Source: Scalesia atractyloides (lineage: Eukaryota; Streptophyta; Magnoliopsida; Asterales; Asteraceae). From it: a stretch of DNA of 64,000 nt. This document shows, piece after piece, positions 22,560-32,825 of this stretch. Each line of letters opens with the position of its first letter. Position 1 is the stretch's first letter. The translations under genes and the position numbers were made by a program. Below the pieces are notes generated by a model. The model was not told the origin of the DNA and searched no databases. It saw only the letters and a list, made by a program, of their open reading frames with translations. The DNA is taken from positions 47,625,137 through 47,689,136 of the forward strand of contig CAMTDV010000017.1 in the NCBI GenBank assembly GCA_947069175.1. The letters run 5' to 3'.

Positions 22560-22929
22560 TTGGGAATCTTTGTACTGTCCAGCGTATTTAATCTTCTAGC
22601 GTATTTATTAATTACGCTAGTTGGTCAGTACCTGTATATATGTTGTTTAATGAAACCCTAGCTCCAAGGTTCTAGGACTAGCAACTTTTGGTGATTTCTT
22701 GTGTTGTGATTTCTGTGTTTGTTCTTGTGCTGAATCCATATATCAAGGTTCGTAAATCGTTGTCATCGTTTGGGATTCAAATACAACATTAGTGTCTATC
22801 ATCAAAGCAAGAATCTTCATCTTCATTCTTGATTTTTTCTTATATCTTCACATTCAAACACTTAATCAATAGGTGTTTTGAGTGATAACAATCAAACCAC
22901 TGTGATCCATAGTCAATTTGGGACTCACA
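22560..22929 (+). repeat. Partial R LTR, block E
   Basis: Same truncated LTR as at 19341 with the same TTGGG junction, but keeping the TTAATCTTCTAGCG segment that block B lost. It runs into a PBS-like site at 22933 and a leader with the minisatellite at 23200-23440. Confidence 0.9.
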
Positions 22930-23732
22930 ATTTGGTATCAGAGCCTTTGTACTCTTGTTTGTTTGATTTTTGTTGAGATTTTTCAAGTTTTGAAGATTTT
23001 TCAAAGTTTCATGGTGTTTCAAAATTTTGGGCTTAAAATGAGTTGATTTGGTGTGATTAATTGTTGGGTTGTTGTAATCAGTGTTTGGACAAACATTTGG
23101 GTCATTTTGGTACAAAGAATCATGGATTTTGAGTTGTTTTTGGGTGATTAGAGGGTTTTTGTTCGTGTTTAAACCCTTCCGGGCGTAATTATTTTTAAGG
23201 TAGTGTATTTAATTTTGAAGACGACGTAATTATTTTGAAGGCAGTGTAATTAATTTTGAAGGCAACGTATTTATCTTGAAGGTGGCGCATTTATTTTGAA
23301 GGCAGTGTAATTAATATTGAAGGCATCGTATTTATCTTGAAGGTGACGTATTTATTTTGAAGGCAGTGTATTTAATTTTGAAGGCAGTGTATTTATCTTG
23401 AAGGTGGCATATTTATTTTAAAGGAGGAGTATTTATCCGAAGGCGACTTCGGGGTCAGTGGTATAAATCTTTTGCGATTTTATCACGGTGTTCGGCTGTG
23501 GGTTTGATCTGTCAGCGTAATTGGTTTTGTCGCCGGTCAAAGAAACTTGTCACTCAGACCAACGAAAATGAATTCGTGAGCGCATTTGACTGATTGGCTT
23601 TAGAACTGATTGACCAGCGTAATTAAGTCTAGTCACATATATCAGTGTATTTAGCAGTGTATTTGTGACCAGTTCCAGTTTACCTGCGTAATTATCTTGC
23701 TATTAATAAACTGAATTTAAAACCGAATCAAA

Positions 23733-24461
23733 ATGTTTCTAAATCAGTTAACCCGCATTGAACAAGTTGAACTTGAAACCAACACTGGAACCCAAGATCT
23801 TGTTCAGAAAGAATATGACATGTTCGAAAGTATTCATGGAGAAAGTCTGTCAGATCATATCAGCCGTTTTCTGAATGTGTTAACAAAAATGAAGAAAGTT
23901 GGTAATCCCGTTGCCAACTATGCTTCAATCAAGAAGCTTTTGGACTCTCTTCCAAAAGAATGGAGCTTACAATGTATGATGTTCAAAAAACACTTCTTGT
24001 GTAGTACAACTCCAGTCACTCTCTCGGATCTGATCAACACAATAAAGGCCTTTGAAATGGACGTGCTTAAGAGAGAAATGAATCAGGTTGGATACTCTCA
24101 GAAATCTGTCCAATCCACTGTTGCTGTTGTTTCCAAGAATATGGCATTACTTGCCCCCATAACCTCAGTTGGTTCAAACTCCCAGGCTGCTAGTGCATCA
24201 TACTTTAACGCTTCCGCAAACTCTACAAAGGCTCCACAGTCTAACGAGAAAACTACTGTGGTTGGTGATGCTCAAGCTATGAAGGAGGAAGAAGGTAGCA
24301 ATGCGAAAAGTGGAAAGATAGAAGAAAATATTCTTGGAGAAGCAATGAAATTCGAGTCCGCCAAAGAAAAGGAGGAAAAGGAATTGGTAAACAACATTCC
24401 CTATGAATTCAAAGCCAAATTGTGCTCAAAACCGTGTATGAACGTCGTGGCTCATTACTAA
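23733..24461 (+). pseudogene. R gag copy E, nonsense-terminated
   Basis: The first 242 codons equal copy D residue for residue as far as I can compare. Then AAA has become TAA (CATTACTAATCG) and the reading stops at 24461. This copy is the one joined to the true downstream gag: the next 360 bp hold a coiled-coil segment (QRKLNSTLTEMQSLKELLF) with frame changes, leading into the zinc-knuckle part at 24828. Confidence 0.85.
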
Positions 24462-24827
24462 TCGCTCAATCGTGACCTTATTAGAGAAAAAGAAAAAGTC
24501 TTACGAGTAAATAAAGAAAAATGAAACTGAACGAAGCTGCATATCAGAGAAAGTTGAACTCAACTTTAACTGAAATGCAATCTTTAAAGGAGTTGCTCTT
24601 TAAGAAAGATTTTATTATAAACGATCAAGCTAAAAGGCTAGAAAATTCTGAAATAAAAAACTAAACTACAACTCACCATTGATAAATGGAACATAAGTAA
24701 AAAGGCACTGGTTGATATTGAGAATAGCCAACGACCGACGTACGTAAAGGAAGACATTGGGTACAAAGACATACTGGGAAATGCAAGAAGAATTTTTCCT
24801 CCGCCACACAACAAGAACTATGTACCG

Positions 24828-25736
24828 ATGCCGACTCCTAATCCAGAAAATGATTTAATTGACAAAAATGATTTAATTTCTCAAAGTGTCAATTGCGAAA
24901 ATGATAAAATTACTAATGTTTCTGAAAGCAATGCAGATGTGATTGAGCATGAGGAGGTTGTGTGCAATAAGGATTGTGGTGGCACAAAAATAGGAATAGG
25001 GTATTCAGGTGACAGTTATACTACGGTTAACTGGTTCGCCTGGAACTGTGGTAAATCAAACGATACTTATATTCGAGATGATTGTAACAGGCATGTGCCT
25101 AAATCTATGACTCGCAACCATGATATTGTAGTGGTTGAATTCATGGATTTGAAATCCGCTTTTTGTGATCAAAATGTTGTGCTTGAGTCCCCTGTGTTTG
25201 TTCCAGAATTGAAGCAAAACAGATTCGGAAAGTTCCTTACAGAGGAAATTCCCGAGTTTGTTCCATCATATACAGGTACATCAGAGTCTGATAAGGAATC
25301 AAATCAAGTCAGCAGCAGTGAAGACTCCAACACAACAATTTCAGAAAGTGGTGAAGAAAGTTTGAGTGAAGGTCAAGAATCAGATGATTCAAGTAAAAAT
25401 CAAGAATCAGCTTCTTCATCAGACAACGAGAACGATGAAGATTGCCTTATGGATGAAAGTCGTCTTGACAAGAAAATTAAGAAAATCAGTAGTTCAAGCT
25501 GCACTGTATCATCAGACAACGCTTCAAGCAGCTCAAGATATTCACCACATACATCATCTTCCCACGCGTCATCTTCCAAAAAGAATAGAGCAAAATGCAA
25601 ACAATGTTTTCGCTGTGCTCATTTAGGACACACGGCAAAACATTGCAAAAGCAAGAAATTTTCTAAACCAAAACAAAATTTGTTAAAAGTTTCACAGAAC
25701 AATTTGATAGTTTTAAGAAATCAGTCAAAAACCTAG
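24828..25736 (+). CDS. R Gag C-terminal part with zinc knuckle
   Basis: 302-codon reading, probably the C-terminal part of the gag polyprotein rather than a separate gene: the same frame is open upstream to about 24700 (WNISKKALVDIEN). A middle region of low homology includes a Gly/Tyr/Trp-rich piece (YTTVNWFAWNCGKSN). An acidic Ser/Glu tract spans about residues 140-240. A CCHC knuckle, CFRCAHLGHTAKHC, at about residues 262-275 has intact ligands. It ends in a basic tail. RNA binding by the knuckle is the family role. Confidence 0.75.
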   Translation: MPTPNPENDLIDKNDLISQSVNCENDKITNVSESNADVIEHEEVVCNKDCGGTKIGIGYSGDSYTTVNWFAWNCGKSNDTYIRDDCNRHVPKSMTRNHDIVVVEFMDLKSAFCDQNVVLESPVFVPELKQNRFGKFLTEEIPEFVPSYTGTSESDKESNQVSSSEDSNTTISESGEESLSEGQESDDSSKNQESASSSDNENDEDCLMDESRLDKKIKKISSSSCTVSSDNASSSSRYSPHTSSSHASSSKKNRAKCKQCFRCAHLGHTAKHCKSKKFSKPKQNLLKVSQNNLIVLRNQSKT

Positions 25737-25881
25737 CTCATACAACATGTTTTTGGAAAAGAAAAGAAGAAATTGTTGTCCAAAATCATGATAGATTAAA
25801 ATTAAAGCAAGTTTGGGTTCCGATATCTAACTAACTTGTATATATTTTTGTTTGTTGTTGTATGATAGAATAAATTGCAAA

Positions 25882-26240
25882 AATGGCTTTGAATGCTCAT
25901 GGGTTCGGCACGTGGACAGCGGATGCTCGAGGCAAATGACGGGTTTGAAGGAACTACTGAAGAACTTCTGATTTATCAACGACAACTTTGCATCATTTGC
26001 CGGAGATGAAAAAGGAGCAAAGTTGGTCGGACTTGGAGAAGTCGTCTAAGATGCAATTATTCTCGAAAATGTTAACTATGCTCCAGAATTGTGCTACAAT
26101 CTAATGGGCGTATCACAAGTTTGTGACATAGGAATATCAGTTCTATTCGAAGATGCAGAATACGTCTTTCTCAAGCCTGACTACTCAGCTCCTTGCAACA
26201 GAAAACCGACATCTTCACAAAAGCCTTCGATAAAACTAGT
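25882..26240 (+). pseudogene. Copia protease and pre-integrase remnant of R
   Basis: At 25900-25945 the reading WVRHVDSGCSRQMTG is the copia protease active site (DSGCS). At 25975-26200 there follow FINDNFASFAGDEKG, NYAPELCYNLMGVSQVCD and ISVLFEDAEYVFLKP, typical of the segment before integrase, with frame changes. It ends around 26240 and no HHCC or DDE integrase core follows. So pol was lost just after protease. Confidence 0.82.
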
Positions 26241-27660
26241 TTCAACTAGTTGGTAACCTGGTTGACAATGATTAATTTCCTAGAGTGGAAATGAGCTTTA
26301 TTGGGATAACCGATTGTACATACTCTATCGTGTTAAAAAAACCTGCTTTCCTAAATAAACGAGTATCTTAAATCGTGCCCAACAAAATGATAATCTGCAA
26401 AATTAAAATTAATAAAATTTTAGAGGGGAAGAATTCCAGAAAAGATTTCTAGAAAACTAATTATAAAAGCTTTGATCTTCTGTCTGACAACTGTTAAAGA
26501 AATGATAGAAAACTGCTAACACGTTGTTTTGCTTCTGAAACAGAAAGAAAAGAAATTCGAGATGCTAAACAAGGAAGATCGGGGTACCAAGCAACAACGT
26601 GTCAGTAGATTCAGCAATACTTTCGAGTAAACTGCGATTAGGTGACAAAAGATAAAGCTTACACAAAAATTCTTGATACCCACAATATTGTGCATCTTGC
26701 GGGTAACACGTTGCGGCATATGGCTTAATGGTCTTAAATCTTGCGTTAATATATTGCCAAAATCCGAGATTTTGGGTCTTTATATCGTATTTCATTCGGG
26801 GATATCATAGTCGCTCTTTTGTTGCATCCAGATACATGCAGACCTAGACACGATTATGATATCTTTTCAAAAAGAGTCCAAGAGGCCAAAAATCCTACAA
26901 TTGAAGAAGCTCAAATCAAACGAGCCAATCAAAAGCAATCGTACCACAACGAGGTATCTGCCTAACCCAGGTCAGGACTGCAACTGGTCTCTTTGACTGC
27001 ATGAAAGTGCATACCTGTTCAGCATTGCGCTGACCTTGTATCTATCAAAAGAATGAATTCGGTATACTCACCTGTTATGAGGAAACTTTGTGCATACCTT
27101 GATCGCGGGGGTATGTCCTGACATGGGACTTACGGGCACAATATTCTAACACAATTAGCTTGAGTGGGGGACAATGAAATTTTTATCAATATTACCATAA
27201 CATGATAAAACGCTCACCGAAAGCATGTTGAAAGAAGGATGCATGGATTTAAGAGGACAAACATACTGACAGTTTTTCTTGTGCTTCGATTAGTTACGAT
27301 TTAAAATAATTAACTGACAAGTGTTATCAGTATGATCTTTTGCAGGATCGTCACGGAGTTTCAAACAAAAGAAAACTGCGAAAAAGGAGATCCCTCGGTT
27401 CAAAAAAAATTGGTGTCCAAATTGCAAAAATTTGATTTTCTCAAACTTATTTTTGGTTTTTGCACTATTTTTTAAACAAAAAAGGCACGTTTTTCGAGAA
27501 AGTTTAACTAGTATAGTCATTTCCCGTAAATATCAATCGTTTTTAACTAGTATAGTCAGCGTAAATATTTTGATTTCAGCACTTTTATCCGCGTATTTAT
27601 AACTTTTCTTTTATTTCATTTTCACTTTTATGTATTAATTTTGTAAATATCTTAACTAAC
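26241..27660 (+). other. R region lacking pol, with conserved non-coding block
   Basis: About 1.4 kb with no integrase, RT or RNase H. Only short readings. The block at 27061-27130 resembles X 14270-14340 and Y 40083-40146, and AAGAGGACAAACATA at 27250 also has a counterpart in X and Y. The rest is unassigned. Confidence 0.6.
27061..27130 (+). other. Conserved non-coding block, R copy
   Basis: GGTATACTCACCTGT, then CTTGATCGCGGGGGTATG and GACATGGGA. The left TATACTCACC and right GCGGGGGTAT can form a stem. It occupies the same place, downstream of gag where pol should be, as in X and Y. Confidence 0.55.
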
Positions 27661-27715
27661 TAACCATTAGGTTTTGATATCCAGATCTCACCTGGCTTGT
27701 TTCCTTGTTCCAGAA

Positions 27716-29733
27716 ATGACGAAACAAATAGGATTGGATGGAACAAAGAAGCACAGTCAACCAAACACACTAGTTCCGCCAGAAGAAGATTTTGAGAACG
27801 TGATGGATTGGATATCCAGAAGCAAGATAAGCTATGTTGCTCAAGCGAATCTAATAATCTATTGGATACACACAGAAGAGTTCTAGAGAACCGCATAAGT
27901 TAGCACGATAAACGTAGTGAAAACTGTCACGACAACGGTTCAAAACAAGCACGTGATTATAATGGAAGAAAGAGTTTGAAAAGTGCTAAGTCTCGGAGAT
28001 AATTCCGGAGATCTAATGAGGCTGAGTAAGGACAATATTCTGGAAGGCTTCAAGGGAAAAAGTTATGTTGAAGATTTCAGAGGAAGGCGGGTAAGATGGT
28101 TTGAACTTGGAATGGTCGGCAGATATGCTTAATTAGTGCACAAACCAGCCCTTCAACATATCCGGGTTGATCTTCTACTTCATGGTTGACAATGCTAACA
28201 AAGTAACATGGGCCATGTATCCAAGATTTGTTCAACCGCTTATCAACGATCAACATGAAATCCTACCCCATGATGGAAATTTGTACAAGTTTCAGTTACC
28301 AACCGGAAGACAAATCACAGAACTAAAGACTGATTAATGGGTAATGTTGCACCATTGGATGTACAAACAGGAAAGGCTGCCACAAATCCTCAAGGCAAAA
28401 AAAAAGTGCAAAAAGCTAGTGAGAAGCAAACAGATTTCATCATATTTCAGCAAGAAGGGTTAGAGAAACTGCATGAGTTATTGCAAGATTTGTACACAAA
28501 CCGCTAATCGAGAACCAAGATATTCAAGTGAAGACATCTTCAACTTTGATGGATTCAGAGAAAGAGAGGAAAAACGCAAGTTTGAACTTGCAAAAAAAAA
28601 GAAGAAGCGTCTTGATTTGGCTGTATATGTAAACATTGAAGGTAAAAGTGATGAAGAAGAAGTTGATAGGCTTGAAAAGCCTGAAATATACTTGGAATGG
28701 GGATTGGAGGAGGATGCTGTGTACGAAACAGATGGAGGAGATGAGTTTGCTCCTCAGCACCCTGGGTGGTTCAAGAAAGAAAGAGCCAAGTTGCCGGACT
28801 TCTATCAAGTCATTACTGTTGAGAAAACCGAGGCAACGGACCGTGTTATAAGCTGGAAATATGATAATCTGACCGGGTGGTTCATCGTGAGGCGTAAAGG
28901 AGGCATGATCCAATACTTCCGGAATGGAAATGATATGCAAAGCTTACCCACTTGGGATATCAAAAAAATTGAGCAAGCACGACATGATCAATCCCGTCAA
29001 TAGCAGTCTTGGTGGTGATTTTGAAAGATTGATTCTAAGGGAGTGCGTTCGTGGATTCACAATCCTTAAACCTCAACGCCCACGAAGAAGAGTTTCAGAA
29101 ACCACCAAAGACCCAATCACTGGAAAGGGAAGAGTTACATGGGTCATAAATCCAGCAAAAGTGGTTACCAGGGTGAAGATTCCTCTGGAGCAACCTGTCA
29201 CGCTCACCAATTTCAAGAAATGGTTCTATGACGGTCAAACTGGTGAAGCTGTTATTCGATCCAACACAAACGGATTAGAATTTTTGGATCCGATGGAATT
29301 GTTCATGTTTTGCTTGTCTGATTTGAACGTTCTATACAGCAACAAGATAGACGTCGGAGCAGGCAACGAGTATCTAGAGTAAGGAATGTTGTTCCAACGA
29401 GCAGTTCAAAGAGCCAGAGATAAAAAGAAAGAAATGATAGAGATAATGGTCTGGCTAGACAAAAAGAAAGATGCTGAAAAGACATCAGAGGAGCAATCAT
29501 CATCATCTCACTCAAAGGATCCATCATCAGAATCCAACATTCCAGTTATTATTCCACCACCTCCGACTTCATCCACATATGAAGTCCCTATGGAGGACCA
29601 ACCAATCAGTGAAGCTGATATCAACCAACCATCTTCTATCGAAGCACCACCTGAACAGACTGCGGAACAAGCTGCAACAAATCCAGAACCGAAAACTCAT
29701 GAATTAAGAACGGTCAAGTACGCAACGATCTAG
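27716..29733 (+). pseudogene. Extra ORF after the pol position of R, broken
   Basis: Starts MTKQIGLDGTKKHSQPN at 27716. A TGG-to-TAG change stops it at 27886. Homology to the same type of plant retrotransposon ORF resumes at 28200 (MYPRFVQPLINDQ), then 28473-29003 (Lys/Glu-rich, GWFIVRRKGGMIQYF), 28924-29382 in another frame (basic PQRPRRRVSE) and 29386-29733 (Pro/Ser-rich tail). Sireviruses carry an additional, env-like ORF at this position; this is the same position, but I see no signal peptide or membrane segment. Function unknown. Confidence 0.7.
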
Positions 29734-29741
29734 GGGGATAT
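29731..29741 (+). other. R polypurine tract
   Basis: TAGGGGGATAT directly before the 3' LTR. It overlaps the stop codon of the extra ORF. Confidence 0.75.
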
Positions 29742-30212
29742 TTTTGTAACTTTTGAGATCGTTGATACTTGACTAAACTAGGTTTTGGATAGTTTTATGT
29801 TAGTTTACAATGTTTAGATAGTTCAGGAACTGAAAGTGTAATTTTGGGAATCTTTGTACTGTCCATCGTATTTAGTCTTCTAGCGTATTTATTAATTACG
29901 CTGGATGGTCAGTACCTATATATATGTTGTTTAATGAAACCCTAGCTCCAAGGTTCTTGGACTAGCAACTTTTGGTGATTTCTTGTGTTGTGATTTCTGT
30001 GTTTGTTCTTGTGCTTAATCCGTATATCCAAGTGCTTAAATCGTTGTCATCATTTGGGATTCAAATACAACATTAGTGTCTATCATCAAAACAAGATCTT
30101 CATCTTTATTCTTGAGTTTTTGTTATATCTTCACATTAAAACACTTAATCATTAGGTGTTTTGAGTGGTAACAATCAAACCATTGTGATTCGTAGTCTAT
30201 TTGGGACTCACA
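29742..30212 (+). repeat. R 3' LTR
   Basis: 471 bp, ends GGGACTCACA followed by target duplication CAGAT (30213-30217). Differs from the 5' LTR by scattered substitutions and an altered start (TTTTGTAAC). Confidence 0.93.
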
Positions 30213-30217
30213 CAGAT

Positions 30218-30446
30218 ATTTAGCACGTAAAGCATTCCATAACTTCTATGTTGTATCACATTCTGGTAATAGAATCAAACTATCTTCATTTATCGATTGC
30301 TGTAACAAGCTGATCATCTTCTTCTCATGAACATTCCAGTAGAAGAAATTTGCTCGTTTCCAGTTCTCGAATTTTTCTTTCCAGCTTTCATACTCGTCCA
30401 TACTCATCAACTTTTGCGGCTTCACGGACCCCATTTCATTTTCCAA
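30218..30446 (-). pseudogene. X Gag N-terminus
   Basis: Reads MENEMGSVKPQKLMSMDEYESW on the minus strand and ends just before R with LWNALRAKYL. The reading continues at 17039 as CAEMIKSKK. Y's Gag starts the same way at 37459. A gap relative to Y (residues around 33-60 of Y, VAIETGYVVPRDENQ) shows an internal deletion. A stop follows DTT. Confidence 0.85.
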
Positions 30447-30671
30447 ATTTATCTGTCGTTCAAAAACACTTGAAAAATGATTAGCAAAGAGACAATTTTA
30501 GTAAAATTTGACTTCTTAATCGACAATATTAACGTACCGGTTCGCTAAAAATGTTTAAATTTTTTTTGAAAACTGTTTTTACCAGATTAGGGCTTTAAAC
30601 TCGTCTCATCGATACGAATCTAACGATATATACTGTCCAAGACGTTTTTACCAGACATTTTTTTAGAAACC

Positions 30672-30945
30672 TTGGACAAGTTCGGGCGAACTTGTCACAG
30701 CTTGTGAAAATCAGCTACTTAACAAGTTCGAGCGAACTTATATGGAATTTCAAGAGCTTTAACAAGTTCGGGCGAACTTGTAATAAACTTTCAACAAAAT
30801 TTGATCAAGTTCGGGCGAACTTGATGAAACTTGATGAAATGTTAAGCAAGTTCGAGCGGACTTGTGTAAAATCAATCAAGTTCGGGCGAACTTGATGAAA
30901 AATCACTCAAAAAGTGAATTTGTCAATCAAGTTCGAGCGAACATG
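30672..30945 (-). repeat. Palindrome array in X leader, AAGTTCGGGCGAACTT type
   Basis: Seven copies of an interrupted palindrome (30675, 30721, 30763, 30805, 30845, 30877, 30927) at 30-45 bp spacing. Flanks vary but often keep symmetry: ACAAG...CTTGT in some, ATCAAG...CTTGAT in others. A further three are in the 5' LTR (31401-31480). The array lies between PBS and gag, where RNA packaging or translation signals would be expected. Confidence 0.85.
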
Positions 30946-31158
30946 TGTTTTCAAACATGGTTTTTCCAAAATTTTGACATGAATTCGTTTGTTTTAAGCT
31001 TTGATCTTTTCAAGGGTTTTACTATTATGGATTTTACATATTATACTTGAAAATCAGTCCATTTTGTCCATGTAATGTCCAAGAAAAGTTTAAAAATGAA
31101 AGAAATGAGTAGAAGATGTGAAGTTCTATGTTCAATGTCTTCAAATTAGGCCAATCAT

Positions 31159-31170
31159 GCTCTGATACCA
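31159..31170 (-). other. X primer-binding site (tRNA-Met)
   Basis: TGGTATCAGAGC on the minus strand, two bases after the 5' LTR end (GGACCTTCA). Confidence 0.9.
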
Positions 31171-31172
31171 AT

Positions 31173-31568
31173 TGAAGGTCCATTATACGGATCGTTCTGG
31201 TCCTAATTTGGCAAACCTAAGATAAACGTGCGGAACCGTTTACATAGGCGACATTGGATACAAGTTCTATACTAATTAATCATTGTTTCATTAATGTGTA
31301 GACGCTACAGATCCTAGAAACACTTGGACAAAGCTTCGCCTCTGTTGTGACAAAATCTCTGCATCTTACAAATGAGAAACCAAAGACTCCTATATATAGC
31401 AGTACAAGTTCGCCCGGAATGAGACATGACCAAGTTCAGGCGAACTTGTTCATGTGCTTTACAAGTTCGGGCGAACTTGTCTTATATCATACATAAACTT
31501 AACGTTTCGCTCCGAAACAAAGACTCGACGTAATATGATGACGTAGACAACAGATATATGCATCAACA
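31173..31568 (-). repeat. X 5' LTR
   Basis: 396 bp, homologous to 12992-13416 but lacking one palindrome-containing segment (about 28 bp). The plus strand ends GCATCAACA followed by target duplication AGTAA. Confidence 0.93.
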
Positions 31569-31573
31569 AGTAA

Positions 31574-32816
31574 AAACTGACAACTTGTTTCTCAAGATCA
31601 GATGTGTTGACTTCAACGAGTTTAAAGAATTTGTCAACTCGATTAAGTTAACATTCTGGATTGGAAAATCTTCATCAGTATATAGTTTATCTGATCTTTT
31701 CAGTTTGTAGATAACTACATTAGGATCATCATGTAAACTATTATCTGATGCTGAAATGAAATTTTCATGAAAACTTTTCTCAGTTCCAGAAAGTGAACCT
31801 GACTCAGAATTCTCATTGTTTGACTCAGCACTTTCATAAACTGTGCTGTCAGACTCATTTTTGAAAACATTTTCAACCACTTTGGTTACCACTTCGGATT
31901 CACAATCCTTTTCTGCTTTGGGATAAGTTATGTCGATATCTTCAGGCAGCTCGTTACTCTTTTCAATGAGCAAATTTAGGTTCAGCGCCTTTTCCACCCC
32001 ATCTGATTGTTTCTTAGCATAGCTATTTCACATGGGTGGTGGAACATGATCGTAACATTTTCCTTTGTTATTAACATTCTTCTTACCTTCTTTGTTGTTC
32101 TCAGGTTTCGGAAGAATGTGATCAATGACATACATACTGGTAGAGTAACTGATTAACAACTTGTTAACCCGTTCAACTTCAATTTTTGTTTTCTCCAGTT
32201 CACTTTTTAGCTTAGCAATTGTGTTAATGTGGATGTTAATGGCCATTTGTTTGTCCATCACAGTTGCTTTGAGCATTAAAAGTGTTTTGTCATCTTCTTT
32301 AATCACTTGCTCATATTGTCGAATGGTTTTACTAAGTTTATCATATGCTTCTTTTATCGTGTTATAATCATATGAGAACTTATCATTGTAAGTTTTAAGT
32401 TCTTTAAAAGCTTTATCTTTTTCAGCACATTCTTCGCATGATTCGTTCCATTTCAAGCAGGGAATAACCACTTTGATAGTTTGAGCTTGGGTTGTTTCTT
32501 TTACTATTTCAACCTTTTCTACCTATTCTCCCGCATTAACTACCTCTTTTTTGTTAGCCATAAGAGCTTTGCTTTCAAAGTCAAACAAATTCTCCATTGT
32601 CATAGACTTGGTTACGTCGATTTCTTCCACGCATTCTGATTTCGTCGCAGCTCTACTTTCCTTTTTGTGGCTTGAATCAAAATCACCTGCAAAATTTTGA
32701 AGAATTGTATTAGAAAAACAAGATTTATGAGTACCTTTCAGATATTCGTTAGTCTGCAAGAACTTCTTCCATTTCTTCCTTTGAGACTTCTTCTGATGAT
32801 TCAAGTTCTTCAACAA
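31574..32816 (-). pseudogene. W Gag coiled-coil and acidic region
   Basis: Minus-strand readings 32816-32523, 32471-32028 and 31997-31574 form one gag region broken by stops. The middle one is a heptad-like Lys/Glu/Leu-rich coil (KELKTYNDKFSYDY to KIEVERVNKLL). The last is Ser/Glu-rich and acidic (NNENSESGSLSGTE) and reads directly into 12991 across X. Coiled coils in gag are typical of Sireviruses. Confidence 0.75.
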
Positions 32817-32825
32817 TTTCAGCTA

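Larger units (their letters stand above)
17045..30212 (+). mobile_element. R: non-autonomous copia-type element with tandemly amplified LTR-leader-gag
   Basis: LTRs 17045-17517 and 29742-30212, perfect target duplication CAGAT (17040-17044, 30213-30217), PBS 17521-17532 and PPT 29731-29741. X's gag frame continues across the insertion. Inside are five leader copies and three gag copies separated by partial LTRs, then the gag C-terminus with a zinc knuckle, a protease/pre-integrase remnant, a pol-less region and an extra ORF after the pol position. No integrase core or RT was seen. The extra ORF resembles the env-like position of Sireviruses. Confidence 0.93.
12992..31568 (-). mobile_element. 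X: gag-only Ty1/copia (Sirevirus-like) element, split by R
   Basis: LTRs at 12992-13416 (3') and 31173-31568 (5') have a perfect 5-bp target duplication AGTAA at 12987-12991 and 31569-31573. W's reading frame runs on smoothly if X and one duplication copy are skipped, which confirms the insertion. A PBS for tRNA-Met is at 31159-31170 and a PPT at 13418-13427, so X is on the minus strand. X carries a gag (30446-30218, then 17039-15364) and about 1.9 kb of non-coding DNA in place of pol. R (17045-30212) is inserted in the gag. It needs proteins from an autonomous relative. Confidence 0.93.

Noticed and set aside
19675..23115. Minus-strand readings starting MYQNDPN with repeats of LKNLQNLKNLNKNQ
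   Set aside because: Antisense of the R leader, repeated only because the leader is duplicated; no family and no start context.
25400..25626. Readings in other frames over the R zinc-knuckle region
   Set aside because: Shadows of the Ser/Glu-rich gag tract.
28524..28940. 138-codon minus-strand reading
   Set aside because: Antisense of the extra ORF of R; no domain and no support.
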